Below, piece by piece: positions 55,379-64,000 of a stretch of DNA of 64,000 nucleotides (the first letter of the stretch is position 1; each line of letters starts with the position of its first letter). The stretch lies in NCBI RefSeq assembly GCF_003096195.1, contig NZ_CP023004.1:411299-475298 (forward strand), given 5' to 3'. Below the pieces are notes generated by a model that was given only the letters and a program-made list of their open reading frames with translations, had not been told where the DNA came from and did no database searches. Source of the stretch: Ereboglobus luteus. GTDB taxonomy: Bacteria > Verrucomicrobiota > Verrucomicrobiia > Opitutales > Opitutaceae. Both the position numbers and the translations under genes were made by a program.

Positions 55379-56614
55379 ATGAATCTTCCTCGCATCGTTA
55401 TCACAGGCGTCGGCCTCACCGCTCCAAACGGCAATTCGCTTGCCGAGTTTCGCGCAAACCTCCTCGCCGGGGTTGGCGGCATTGAACCGCTCGAAGTGCG
55501 CTACATGGGACCGCTGATCGCGGGCGTCTGCCATTACGATCCGCTCAAATACCAGAAGAAAAAAGAGGTGCGCGTGGGCACCCGCGCCGGGTCGATCTCG
55601 ATCTACTGCGCGCACGAGGCACTGGCCGACGCCGGGATTCCCGTCGAGTCCGTCGCGAAGGACCGCACGGGCATTTACATCGGCATCACCGAGCACGGCA
55701 ACGTGGAGACTGAAAACGAAATCTACAGCCTCTCGAAATACAACTACGACACGAAGTTCTGGTCGCATTACCACAACCCTCGCACCGTCGCCAATAACCC
55801 CGCCGGCGAAACCTCGCTCAACCTCGGCGTCACCGGCCCCGCCTACACGATCGGCGCGGCGTGCGCCGCCGGCAACATGGGCCTCATTCACGCAGCGCAA
55901 ATGCTCCGCCTCGGCGAAGTCGACCTCGCGATTTGCGGCGGCGTGAGCGAAAGCATCCACACATTCGGCATCTTCGCCGCGTTCAAAAGCCAGAACGCGC
56001 TCGCATCCCATTCCGACCCGAAAAAGGCCTCGCGCCCCTTCGACCTCGCGCGCAACGGCATCGTCATCTCCGAGGGCGGCGCGCTTTACACGCTCGAACG
56101 CCTCGACGACGCGCTCAAGCGCGGCGCCAAAATCTACGGCGAGATCTCCGGCTACCACGTGAACTCCGACGCCTCCGACTACGTGCTCCCGAACCCCGAG
56201 CGCCAGGCGGAATGCGTGGCCGCCTCGATCCGGCGCGCCGGTTTGCGGCCGTCGGACATCCACATCGTCAACACGCACGCCACCGCCACACCGCTCGGCG
56301 ACGTCCAGGAGGCCGACGGCCTGCGCACCGTTTTTCAGGATTGCCCCGACACATACATCAACAACACCAAAAGCTTCATCGGGCACGCCATGGGCGCGGC
56401 GGGCGCGCTCGAACTCGCGGGCAACCTGCCCAGTTTCGACGACCTCGTCGTGCACCCCACGATCAACGTGGACAATCTCGACCCGAAATGCGCGCTCCCC
56501 GGCCTCGTGATAAATGCGCCCGTGAAGGCAAAACGGGTTGACGCTATCCTCAACAACTCGTTCGGTATGTTGGGCATCAACTCCACGCTCATCATAAAAC
56601 GATACGTGGCCTGA
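55379..56614 (+). CDS. Beta-ketoacyl-ACP synthase (FabF-like)
   Basis: Condensing enzyme of fatty-acid or polyketide-type synthesis, 411 aa. The catalytic triad is complete: Cys162 in GAACAAGN, His300 in VNTHATATPLG, His336 in FIGHAMGAAG. The Lys of the usual KxS motif is in NTKSFIGH. Sequence differs enough from housekeeping FabF that a specialised product is possible, such as a secondary lipid; the usual malonyl-loading partners are not nearby. It is followed by its own acyl carrier protein after 56 bp and the pair is ended by a strong terminator. Confidence 0.92.
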   Translation: MNLPRIVITGVGLTAPNGNSLAEFRANLLAGVGGIEPLEVRYMGPLIAGVCHYDPLKYQKKKEVRVGTRAGSISIYCAHEALADAGIPVESVAKDRTGIYIGITEHGNVETENEIYSLSKYNYDTKFWSHYHNPRTVANNPAGETSLNLGVTGPAYTIGAACAAGNMGLIHAAQMLRLGEVDLAICGGVSESIHTFGIFAAFKSQNALASHSDPKKASRPFDLARNGIVISEGGALYTLERLDDALKRGAKIYGEISGYHVNSDASDYVLPNPERQAECVAASIRRAGLRPSDIHIVNTHATATPLGDVQEADGLRTVFQDCPDTYINNTKSFIGHAMGAAGALELAGNLPSFDDLVVHPTINVDNLDPKCALPGLVINAPVKAKRVDAILNNSFGMLGINSTLIIKRYVA

Positions 56615-56670
56615 GGCCCTGACAACACGCCAACCGACATTTTTCCAAACACAACACAACGCCACACAGC

Positions 56671-56928
56671 ATGACTAAAGACGAATGCAAAAAGCTCGTG
56701 ATCGAAATCATCGCCGACATCGCGCCTGATGAAGATCTCACCAACCTCAAGCCCGACGTGCGCCTGCGCGACCAGCTCCAACTCGACTCGATGGACTTTC
56801 TGGACATCGTGATGGAACTGCGCAAACGCCACGGCATCGAGGTTCCCGAGGCAGACTACATGCAGCTTGCCTCGCTCGACAGTTGCGCGGAATACCTCAC
56901 GCCCAAATTCCAGGCGATGGGCAAATAA
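56671..56928 (+). CDS. Acyl carrier protein
   Basis: 85-aa carrier of acyl groups. Phosphopantetheine attachment at Ser40 in QLQLDSMDFLDIVMEL, with the usual acidic helix II after it. Begins 56 bp after the ketosynthase stop and is followed by a strong terminator, so the two form a small dedicated unit. Slightly unusual: the attachment motif is DSMDF instead of DSLD. Confidence 0.92.
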   Translation: MTKDECKKLVIEIIADIAPDEDLTNLKPDVRLRDQLQLDSMDFLDIVMELRKRHGIEVPEADYMQLASLDSCAEYLTPKFQAMGK

Positions 56929-56980
56929 GCCGCCGCGATTTTTCAAAAAATCCAGAACCGCAAACCGCAAGGGATGCGAC

Positions 56981-57013
56981 AAAAAACCGGAGCGCGCCCG
57001 CTCCGGTTTTTTT
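56981..57013 (+). terminator. Rho-independent terminator after ACP
   Basis: A stem of AAACCGGAGCG and CGCTCCGGTTT with a CGCC loop, followed by a T run; A tract on the left side makes it bidirectional. It ends the ketosynthase-ACP unit. Confidence 0.9.
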
Positions 57014-57020
57014 GTCGAAA

Positions 57021-57094
57021 GGTAGGGCGGTCTCGCCGAGGCCGCCGCATTTGTCTCCCGTCAGTCTCGGCGCGCTCGGCGAGCACGCCCTACC
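57021..57094. repeat. REP-like palindromic element
   Basis: Opens GGTAGGGCGGTCTCGCCGAG and closes CTCGGCGAGCACGCCCTACC, near-perfect inverted ends of about 20 bp. It shares ends with the repeat at 12054. Sits directly after the terminator and 35 bp from the convergent NHL gene stop. Confidence 0.7.
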
Positions 57095-57128
57095 GAAATT
57101 CAAAAGCCAGCGGGCGCCGACTCGTGTT

Positions 57129-59009
57129 TCACTTGCGCCGCAGGCGTGCCGCCGCAAGCGCGCCGAGCACGAGCAGATACCACGCCGAAGGCGCGCCGCC
57201 ACCACCGCCGCCGGAGGAAGACTCGCCGACCGTGACATTTTCGCCACCTGTTGATCCGGTTGAAATCGGCGCGGCGGTGAGCACGAGAGTGTTCACAGTG
57301 ACCGTCGTGCCGCTTTGCGTGATTTTACGAATCGCCGCGTTTTCGGAATCGGCCACATAGATGCTTCCATTGCCACCGACGGCGACATCGGAAGGAATGT
57401 TAAAGAGCGCCTCGGTATTGGCTCCGTCTTGAAAACTGTTTAAGTAAAGCGTCTGCAAAGCCGAACCGCTTATCCACAGCCAGTTGGAAAGTCCGGCGAT
57501 GGCCTGCGCGGAACCGGAGGATGCCACCTTCACAATACGCGAGCTGTAGGCGTCGGCGAAGTAGAGGTTGCCGGCACGGTCGAAACGCAGTCCGGCGGGG
57601 CTGGTAGGCTTGGTGTAGTCGTTGGCAAGAAAGTCACCAGGAACACCATTCAGATTGAGATCCAGCGTGGCGACATTGCCGTCTGCAAGCCTCACGGAAG
57701 TGATGACGTTGTTGCCGGAATCAGCGACATAGAGCGAACGGCCATCGGGAGAAAGCGTGATCCCCATCGCGCCGCTGAAGCGATAGAGTGACTCGGCGTA
57801 TTCGGTTTCAGGTTCAGGCGAGGATATGGCGTGAGAGCCGTTCCATATCGAGCTTCCGCTGATGACACATCCGCCCAAGCTGCCTATGCTTGTGATCACC
57901 GTCCCCGAGCCGATGATTCCGATGTGCAAGCCCCCGTTAAGGCTTCCGTTGACGATCAGCGTTCCAGTTGAGCCGAGAGACGGCCAAGTCCCGTTAATTA
58001 ATGAGTCCGTCCCCGTGGCTATGTTTAGAACACCACTCGACCCCCAACTCGTGGTTCCCGTCACGCCTCCACCGGTGTATTTATAATACTCCCCCGCAAC
58101 GTGTGAAGTGACGCCCGCCGGTGTTATTTTGCGAATCACATTGTTGCCCGAATCGACCACGTAGACATTGCCGGACGCATCAACCGTGAGCGCGGTCGGG
58201 TAATCAAACTGGGCGCCGGTGCCCGTGCCCTCCAGATAATCGACGGCGAGACCGGGCGAACCGGCGAGCGTCGAGACCTTGCCGTCAGCCGCGATCACGC
58301 GGATGGCGTTGTTGCCGGCGTCGGCAACGTAGACCGTGCCGCTGTGATAGGCGATGCCCCGCGGATACTCGAAACGCGCGAATGTGCCCGTGGCGTTTGT
58401 CATTCCCGCGTCGCCTTCCGTGCTTCCGGCGAAAACGGTAACCTTGCTGTCGTCCGTGATTTTCAGGATGGCGTGCGCGAGCATGTCGGCGACGTAGAGA
58501 TTGCCGGACGCGTCAAAGGTGAGCGACGCCGGACAAACGAGGATGGATTTCCTGACGTTGAGTTTTTCCGAAACGGCGGTGCGCGTGGCGCTGGAGCTGC
58601 CGTTATCGTGGGAAATGGTGACGGTGGCGCGATATTGCCAGCCGGTCATGCCCGCATGGAGCGAAAGGAGAGTGAGCGGGTTGGCGGAACCACTCGAATG
58701 CAAATTGGAGTCACCCGGCACGCTGCCGACCCTGTGCCAGCTCGCGCCATTGTCTTCCGAGCGTTCCCAATAAACGTCCGTGAGTGTGGCGTAATCGGGA
58801 TTCGGCGCGCCCGATTCGGTTGTCGCATAACGGTTCCCGGCGGGAAGCACCACGGCCAGGTTAAGGCTCTGGTTTTCGAGCTGGTAACCCATGCGCGAAC
58901 CCTCGATGTAAGGCTCGGGCGCGGCGGCTCGAAGCGGTGTGTGGAGCTGCGCAAAAGCAAGCGCGCTGACAAAAAGGCACGAGGCAAAGTGAAGGGTTTT
59001 TGTTTTCAT
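57129..59009 (-). CDS. Secreted NHL-repeat propeller protein with C-terminal sorting tail
   Basis: 626-aa exported protein. Signal peptide at LHFASCLFVSALAFAQ; ATG at 59009 was chosen because the frame upstream lacks signal character. Beta-propeller blades of the NHL type follow: PASLTFDASGNLYVADMLAHAI, YPRGIAYHSGTVYVADAGNNAI, YPTALTVDASGNVYVVDSGNNVI, MGITLSPDGRSLYVADSGNNVI, RFDRAGNLYFADAYSSRI. About 90 residues of a different strand-repeat type interrupt the propeller between two blades. The C-terminus is a Gly-rich stretch, APSAWYLLVLGALAAARL and basic residues, the layout of a tripartite sorting signal (GlyGly-CTERM or related). Probably a surface protein; binding partner unknown. Convergent with the ACP gene. 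Confidence 0.87.
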   Translation of the reverse strand: MKTKTLHFASCLFVSALAFAQLHTPLRAAAPEPYIEGSRMGYQLENQSLNLAVVLPAGNRYATTESGAPNPDYATLTDVYWERSEDNGASWHRVGSVPGDSNLHSSGSANPLTLLSLHAGMTGWQYRATVTISHDNGSSSATRTAVSEKLNVRKSILVCPASLTFDASGNLYVADMLAHAILKITDDSKVTVFAGSTEGDAGMTNATGTFARFEYPRGIAYHSGTVYVADAGNNAIRVIAADGKVSTLAGSPGLAVDYLEGTGTGAQFDYPTALTVDASGNVYVVDSGNNVIRKITPAGVTSHVAGEYYKYTGGGVTGTTSWGSSGVLNIATGTDSLINGTWPSLGSTGTLIVNGSLNGGLHIGIIGSGTVITSIGSLGGCVISGSSIWNGSHAISSPEPETEYAESLYRFSGAMGITLSPDGRSLYVADSGNNVITSVRLADGNVATLDLNLNGVPGDFLANDYTKPTSPAGLRFDRAGNLYFADAYSSRIVKVASSGSAQAIAGLSNWLWISGSALQTLYLNSFQDGANTEALFNIPSDVAVGGNGSIYVADSENAAIRKITQSGTTVTVNTLVLTAAPISTGSTGGENVTVGESSSGGGGGGAPSAWYLLVLGALAAARLRRK

Positions 59010-59120
59010 AAGTTTGGACAACAGATGCGCGGGGTTACGAAGAATGCACAAAACAATGCCACGGCCCAAATGCCGGTCAATTGCCAATGGTGTAAAAATT
59101 GATGCAAAAAAGCCCCGCAA

Positions 59121-59975
59121 TCACTTCAACGCTTCATCGAAAAACCGCACCAGTTCGTCACGGTAAACATTGCCTTGCGCCTCGGTCATGGCGTCGATGT
59201 GGCTGCCGCCGTTGATCGTGATCAGCTTTTTCGGCTCCCTCGCCGCCGCGAACAGGCGCGTGGCGTTTTCATACGGCACGACATTGTCGGCCGTGCCGTG
59301 GATCATGAGCAGCGGGATCGGCGGAAGCGCGGCCACGTATTTGCCCGCCGAATACTTGTTGCCGATGAGCAAGCCGCCTCCCGGCACCTTCTGGTTTGCG
59401 ATGTGCGCATACGAGTAGAACGTCGCCTCCTGCGCGACCGCGCGCACTCCCTCGCGGTTGCCCGCGCCCACGGCGGCGATGGCGTGGGTGCCGCCGAGGC
59501 TTTGCCCGAACACGAGGAGCCTGGTCGCGTCCACGTCGGGGCGCGAACGCGCGTAGTCGAGCGCGGCCTGCGAGTCCTCAAACAAGCCGCGTTGTGTCGC
59601 GCGCCCCTCCGACGCGCCGTAACCGCGGTAGTCAAAAACAAGCACGTTAAAACCGCGCGCGGGCAGCCAGCCCACGAATTCCCAATGCGAGGTCATATTT
59701 TGCGAGTTGCCATGGTAATGGATGACCGTGCCCTTCGCCTTTCGCGCATCGGCGGCGCCGTCCACGACGGCGGGCATGAACCAGCCGGAGAGCTTGGTGC
59801 CGTCGCGGCTCTTGAAGGTGACGGCCTCATAAGCGACGCCTTTCTTGCCGGGCGTGCCGTAAACATCGCGGGTTGGATAATAGAATACGCTGTTGGCGCA
59901 GCCGCTGAAGCCGACAATCACGCCGGCCAAAATGACCGCGCCGATGACAATGCCTATGATGCGGAGTGTTTCCAT
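59121..59975 (-). CDS. Alpha/beta hydrolase, predicted membrane-anchored
   Basis: 284-aa hydrolase of unknown substrate. N-terminal helix IIGIVIGAVILAGVIVGFSGC ends in a Cys that could be lipidated, though the lipobox is imperfect. Catalytic Ser159 in VFGQSLGG, Asp230 in HGTADNVVP, His259 in GGSHID complete the triad, and the oxyanion region is HYHGNSQN. Resembles BD-FAE/Bem46-type hydrolases. Alone on its transcript between the NHL gene and PatB gene, 111 bp after the NHL start. Could serve as an esterase or lipase at the envelope. Confidence 0.87.
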   Translation of the reverse strand: METLRIIGIVIGAVILAGVIVGFSGCANSVFYYPTRDVYGTPGKKGVAYEAVTFKSRDGTKLSGWFMPAVVDGAADARKAKGTVIHYHGNSQNMTSHWEFVGWLPARGFNVLVFDYRGYGASEGRATQRGLFEDSQAALDYARSRPDVDATRLLVFGQSLGGTHAIAAVGAGNREGVRAVAQEATFYSYAHIANQKVPGGGLLIGNKYSAGKYVAALPPIPLLMIHGTADNVVPYENATRLFAAAREPKKLITINGGSHIDAMTEAQGNVYRDELVRFFDEALK

Positions 59976-60069
59976 GCTGTGGAAATCTTGCGCGAAACCA
60001 ATGCGCTTTGCGAGCCTTCGCGTTGTGTGTTGAGAATGCGCGCAGGTGCGCCCCGCGGGTGAAACGCGG

Positions 60070-61230
60070 TCACAGCGCCGCCTTCATGCGTCGCAGGGCC
60101 TCGTCGAGCGTGGCGCGCGGACAGCCGAAATTGAGGCGGACATGAGCGCCCCGCGGCGAGCCGAAATCCACGCCGTCGCTCAAGCCGACGCCGTGCTTCT
60201 CAAAATGCGCGACGGGGGTTTCGAGCTTGAGCGCGCTGACGTTGAGCCATGCGAGATAGGTCGCCTCGTGCGGTGCCTCGATGGTGACGCCGGGAAGCTC
60301 GCCGGCGACAAATTCGCGAACGCGATCGCGGTTGCCGCGCAGGTAGGCGAGAAGCTCCTGCCGCCAAGGTTCGCTGTCGCGATAGGCCGCGGCGCACGCG
60401 GCATAACCGAGCGTGTTGACCTCGGCGACAATGCCCGCGGCGGCGCGCTGAAACGTGGCGCGAAGCGTTGGGTTGCTGATGATGGCAAACGAGGTGCAGA
60501 GGCCGGGAATGTTGTAGGTTTTGCTCGGCGCCATGAGTGTGATGGCGCAGGCGGCAATCTCGGGCGCGAGCGTGGCGGCGGGGATGTGCGGGAGCGCCGG
60601 GTCGAGAACGAGATCGCAGTGGATCTCGTCGGAACAGAGAACGATTTTGTGGCGCAGGCAAAACTCGGCGAGACGCAGAAGCTCCTCGCGGCGAAAAACG
60701 CGCGCGACGGGATTGTGGGGATTGCAGAGGAGGAAAATCTTCACGCTGCCATTGCCCGCAACGACGGCGCGCTCCATGGCGTCGAAGTCGATTTCCCAGC
60801 GGCGCGCGGCGCTGTTGAGCGCGAGGGGAACGGCGAGCGAGCGGCGTCCGGAATTGGTCGCGGCAGTCATGAAGGGCGGGTAGATTGGCGTGTTGCAGAG
60901 GATTTGGTCGCCGGGGCCGGCGAAGGCCTGCGCAGCCACATTGAGGCCGCAGACGAGGCCGGGCAGCCAGACAATCCATTCCGGAAAAATCGCCCAGCCG
61001 TAGCGCGCTTGCATGGCCTCGACAACGGCGGCGGTTTCATCGGCCGTGGCGTGGGCGTAGCCGAAGATGCCGTGCGCGACACGCCGCCGCAGCGCCTCGA
61101 CAATCGCGGGCGAAGTTTGAAAATCCATGTCGGCGACCCACATGGGGAGGATGTCGGAGCCGGCGTATTTCTGCCATTTCAGCGAGTCGGTGCCGCGGCG
61201 TTCGTGTGTTGTTTCAAAGTCGTGGGACAT
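60070..61230 (-). CDS. MalY/PatB-type C-S lyase (PLP-dependent aminotransferase fold)
   Basis: 386-aa pyridoxal-phosphate enzyme of the cystathionine beta-lyase group. PLP lysine Lys237 is in TLMAPSKTYNIPG, the phosphate/ring contacts in LLCNPHNPVARVF and SDEIHCDLVL. The family's MWVADMDF start and the GIFGYAHATADE region are present. Splits C-S bonds in cystathionine-like substrates, giving homocysteine or thiols, pyruvate and ammonia. It starts 48 bp from the divergent oxidoreductase. Function as malY regulator is possible in enterics only and is not implied. Confidence 0.9.
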   Translation of the reverse strand: MSHDFETTHERRGTDSLKWQKYAGSDILPMWVADMDFQTSPAIVEALRRRVAHGIFGYAHATADETAAVVEAMQARYGWAIFPEWIVWLPGLVCGLNVAAQAFAGPGDQILCNTPIYPPFMTAATNSGRRSLAVPLALNSAARRWEIDFDAMERAVVAGNGSVKIFLLCNPHNPVARVFRREELLRLAEFCLRHKIVLCSDEIHCDLVLDPALPHIPAATLAPEIAACAITLMAPSKTYNIPGLCTSFAIISNPTLRATFQRAAAGIVAEVNTLGYAACAAAYRDSEPWRQELLAYLRGNRDRVREFVAGELPGVTIEAPHEATYLAWLNVSALKLETPVAHFEKHGVGLSDGVDFGSPRGAHVRLNFGCPRATLDEALRRMKAAL

Positions 61231-61277
61231 GGTATGCGGGCTTGCGTTTTTTAGTTTTGGAAAAACGTTCGTATGAC

Positions 61278-62315
61278 ATGAGCACGCAACATCTCAAGTG
61301 GGGACTTTTGGCGACGGGGCGGATTGCGGAAAAATTTGCAAACGGCCTGGCCGCGTCAAAGTTGGGGCGCGCGGTGGCGGTCGGAAGCCGGAGCGGGGCG
61401 ACGGCGCGGGCGTTTGCGGAGAAATTTGGCATCGCCCGCGCGCACGACAGCTATGAGACGCTGCTGGCGGACGCAAAGGTGGACGCGGTTTATATCGCGA
61501 CCCCGCATCCGATGCACCTTGAGTGGGCGCTCAAGGCGGCGCGGGCGGGAAAACATATCCTGTGCGAGAAGCCGATGGGAATGAACCGCGCGCAGACGGA
61601 GCAAATGATCGCGGCGGCGCGCGAGCACGGGGTGTTTTTGATGGAGGCGTTCATGTATCGATGCCATCCGCAGACGGCGAGGATCGCGGAGTTGATTCGC
61701 GATGGCTCGCTGGGCGAGGTCCGCATGGTGCAGGCGGCCTTTGGCTACAATCGCCCCTTTGATCCGCAATCCCGCGTTTGGAGTAACGGGCTGGGCGGCG
61801 GCGGGATTCTGGACGTGGGATGCTATCCGGTTTCGCTCTCGCGTTTTGTCGCGGGCGCGGCGGAGGGAAAAGGGAGCGTGTTCCTCGATCCGGTGGAAAT
61901 CAACGGGACGGGCGTCACGCATCCGCAGACGGGCGTCGATGAGTGGGCGGCGGCGACCTTGAAATTTTCAACAGGCATGGTGGCGCAGGTGTCGTGCTCC
62001 ACGAGCGTGCAACAGCAAAACACGGCGCGCATTTACGGCACGAAGGGCTGGCTGCATGTCGTGGAGCCGTGGACCCCGTCGCGCAACGAGGGCGGCCGGG
62101 CCCGCATGTGGCTGCACCGTCCGGACGCGGCGGCGGAGGAGATCGCGCTGCCGTATCAAGAAAGTGAATACATGCTTGAGGCCGATGTCGTGGCGGAGTG
62201 CGTGGCCGCGGGAAGGCGCGAGGCGGGCCAGATGAGCTGGGCCGACTCGCTCGGCAACGCGGCGGCGCTGGACAAATGGCTGGAGCTCGCGGGCGTGAAA
62301 TACGGCGTCGCGTGA
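61278..62315 (+). CDS. Gfo/Idh/MocA-family oxidoreductase (dihydrodiol dehydrogenase/xylose dehydrogenase type)
   Basis: 345-aa NAD(P)-dependent dehydrogenase. Nucleotide motif WGLLATGRIAEKFA, catalytic motif CEKPMGMNRAQTE, and the substrate-domain signature GGGILDVGCYPVSLSRFV, which is typical of the xylose/dihydrodiol dehydrogenase subgroup. ATG at 61278 (MSTQHLKWG) was chosen; the frame upstream overlaps the divergent PatB gene. It ends 10 bp before the convergent autotransporter stop. No neighbours define the substrate. Confidence 0.88.
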   Translation: MSTQHLKWGLLATGRIAEKFANGLAASKLGRAVAVGSRSGATARAFAEKFGIARAHDSYETLLADAKVDAVYIATPHPMHLEWALKAARAGKHILCEKPMGMNRAQTEQMIAAAREHGVFLMEAFMYRCHPQTARIAELIRDGSLGEVRMVQAAFGYNRPFDPQSRVWSNGLGGGGILDVGCYPVSLSRFVAGAAEGKGSVFLDPVEINGTGVTHPQTGVDEWAAATLKFSTGMVAQVSCSTSVQQQNTARIYGTKGWLHVVEPWTPSRNEGGRARMWLHRPDAAAEEIALPYQESEYMLEADVVAECVAAGRREAGQMSWADSLGNAAALDKWLELAGVKYGVA

Positions 62316-62325
62316 GCGCGCCGCG

Positions 62326-64000
62326 TTACCAGGCGCGGCGGTAGCCGAGGTTTATGCTCCAGGGGCGCTCGTAGTGCGGGGCCTTGTTGTATTCGTAATC
62401 CAAATACAACTGGCTTTGCTCGTTGATCAGGTAGCCCGCGCCCGCGCCGGTTTCCAATCGCCAGCCTTCAAAACCGGGGCTCTGGGTGCGGCCTTCAACA
62501 TGGACCTTGCCGCCGCTGATGTCGCTTTTGACGACGCCGAATTTTATGTAGGGATTCCACCGGGCGAAGGTGGCGCCGGTGCGGACTCGCGCGGTGTATT
62601 GCCACGAGTCGGCATCGCCGATGCGCACGTGGATGTCGCGGTGGTGGTCGTTCCTCATGGTGTAGTCGGTTCCGTTGATCCAGGCGACGGCGGCTTGCAC
62701 CGAGGGCTCCACCCAGTAGCGGCCGTTTATAAAGCGGCGCCCGGCTTCAACCGAGATGCCCTGGATGTTGTTTTTGTATTTGCCGTGCGAGAGGTAGCCG
62801 TCAACGCCGCGCGCGTTGAGTTCGCTTTCAGAGCGGTCAAGGCGAAGCACGGAATCGATGAACCAGCCGGCGTCGTGAATCCAGAGCGCGTAGAGGCCGC
62901 CGCCGAGGATCGTGCTGTTGCCGTCGCCGTATTTGTGACCGAGGTCCTCGAAGGAGCGGTCGCTGTAGTTCATGCCGGCGTGAACGCCGGCCATGAGGAT
63001 CGCGTTTTTAATGGTGAAGATTTTGTCCGCGCCAACGGTGAGGCCGTAGGTGTCCTGCTTGACGCGGCTGTTTCCAAATTGGGAATCGGTGTTGAGGCGG
63101 TATGTGTTGGCGCGGGCCCAGATGCTGCCGCGGTCGCGCGACGGGGTGCCCCGATCATGCGGTATGCTTGCGCGGTCGCCCAGCGTGTTGAGGTAGTCAC
63201 CCGGCATGGGGGCGCGAATGCCGCCCGGCATGTTGACGCGGATGTCGCCCATGCGCTTGTGGACGTTGTCGAGGCCGTAGTGCAGGTCGGCGGTCATCAC
63301 GCCGGCGGTGCTCAGGATCGCGTCGCCGCCGCGGCTGATGGAGTTGCCGGCGGTCAGGTAATAGGCCGAGGTGTCGGGCATGACCGCGCCGCCGTCGCCT
63401 TTGTGGAGCTCGTAGGTGGTCATGCCGAACTCGATTCCGTCGGAGGTGAACACGGGCGCGCCGTGCTCGTAATCGACAACGAGCAGCGCGTATCTGAAGC
63501 CCGGGTCGTAGGGGCGGCTGTCGTTCAGGCTGTTGAACACAATGTGGTGCGCGCCGTCCGCGCTGCCGCTGATGATGAGGCGGTCGGTTTGTTTGTTGGC
63601 GAGGTCGACGTTCATGTGGCTCGTCGTTTCGCCGGTGTAGTTGCCGGTTATCGTGAGCGTGGTGTAGGTGGCGTCGTTCGAGCCGGGTGTGTGGTAGTGG
63701 ATCGCGCCCCCGACGGCATGGAGGTTTTGGAGGGTTTGCAATTTGTTGCCGAGGTCGAGCGCGGCGTTTTCGAGCGTGATGCCGCGGCTCGTCTGGATGG
63801 CGTTTTCGGCGGCGAGGCGCAGCGTGCCGTTTTTAACGGTGGTCGCGCCGGTGTGGCGTTGCGCCTTCTCAAGCACAACGACGCCGTTGCCGATGGCGGC
63901 GATGTCGCCCGCGCCGTCGATCACGCCGGCGTAGGTGACGAGGTCGGAGCGGTTGAAGATGAGCGAGGCGGCGTCCGCGACGGTGGCGTCGGCGGCGATG
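62326..64000 (-). CDS. Autotransporter, N-terminal part outside window
   Basis: The last 558 residues of a larger autotransporter; the frame is open through position 64000, so the passenger and signal peptide lie to the right. Within the window, passenger repeats (GNGVVVLEKAQRHTGATTVKNGTLRLAAENAIQTSRGITLENAALDLG) precede a barrel domain (SIWARANTYRLNTDSQFGNSRV, GGGLYALWIHDAGWFIDSVLRL) ending WSINLGYRRAW. The barrel ends in Trp as required for insertion. The apparent GTG start inside the window is only where a start codon happens to occur. Not part of the sigma-controlled locus. Confidence 0.88.
   Translation of the reverse strand, partial: IAADATVADAASLIFNRSDLVTYAGVIDGAGDIAAIGNGVVVLEKAQRHTGATTVKNGTLRLAAENAIQTSRGITLENAALDLGNKLQTLQNLHAVGGAIHYHTPGSNDATYTTLTITGNYTGETTSHMNVDLANKQTDRLIISGSADGAHHIVFNSLNDSRPYDPGFRYALLVVDYEHGAPVFTSDGIEFGMTTYELHKGDGGAVMPDTSAYYLTAGNSISRGGDAILSTAGVMTADLHYGLDNVHKRMGDIRVNMPGGIRAPMPGDYLNTLGDRASIPHDRGTPSRDRGSIWARANTYRLNTDSQFGNSRVKQDTYGLTVGADKIFTIKNAILMAGVHAGMNYSDRSFEDLGHKYGDGNSTILGGGLYALWIHDAGWFIDSVLRLDRSESELNARGVDGYLSHGKYKNNIQGISVEAGRRFINGRYWVEPSVQAAVAWINGTDYTMRNDHHRDIHVRIGDADSWQYTARVRTGATFARWNPYIKFGVVKSDISGGKVHVEGRTQSPGFEGWRLETGAGAGYLINEQSQLYLDYEYNKAPHYERPWSINLGYRRAW

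Overview
The window is a high-GC bacterial chromosome segment with the character of an Opitutaceae-type verrucomicrobium. The signs are many LacI-family regulators of one style, Gfo/Idh/MocA oxidoreductases, autotransporters that start MNTxxxP, and Gram-negative outer-membrane receptors. Genus cannot be fixed from sequence alone. No transposase, phage or CRISPR locus was recognised.

Region 1 (1-24.97 kb) is a carbohydrate uptake and breakdown island. It holds a TonB-dependent receptor, two closely related LacI-type regulators, an SGNH hydrolase and an unassigned glycosidase-like protein. It also holds a Gfo/Idh/MocA oxidoreductase, an enolase-superfamily dehydratase and a GH13 alpha-glucosidase-like enzyme. 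On the minus strand a long operon runs TPR protein > solute-binding protein > two permeases > MsmK-type ATPase > 854-aa unknown > oxidoreductase > ABC exporter, and a GH1 beta-glucosidase lies upstream of it. LacI-type operator-like 13-mers lie in front of most of these units, and one 15-bp string is identical before the TonB receptor and before the ABC operon. Four genes here (receptor, GH13, permease, binding protein) are each broken by a one-base shortfall in a C run of the given strand, which looks more like base-calling error than gene decay.

Region 2 (25.2-49.0 kb) is nine co-directional minus-strand genes with short gaps: ECF sigma factor > FecR-type anti-sigma > STN-domain TonB receptor > autotransporter > giant repeat autotransporter (2396 aa) > GH127 > GH2 > secreted metallophosphoesterase > autotransporter. 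It reads as one surface-signalling-controlled glycan utilisation locus in which autotransporters stand where Bacteroidota would have SusD and surface lipoproteins. This is the best candidate for an undescribed system in the window. A hairpin terminator follows the last gene.

Region 3 (49.1-64 kb) is mostly housekeeping: tRNA-Val(CAC), lepA, signal peptidase I, a membrane-anchored DNA/RNA endonuclease, galE, a ketosynthase plus acyl carrier protein pair, an NHL-propeller protein with a C-terminal sorting tail, an alpha/beta hydrolase, a PatB-type C-S lyase, another Gfo/Idh/MocA oxidoreductase and the C-terminal part of a fourth autotransporter that runs off the right edge. Palindromic REP-like elements and a heptamer repeat sit in the gaps.
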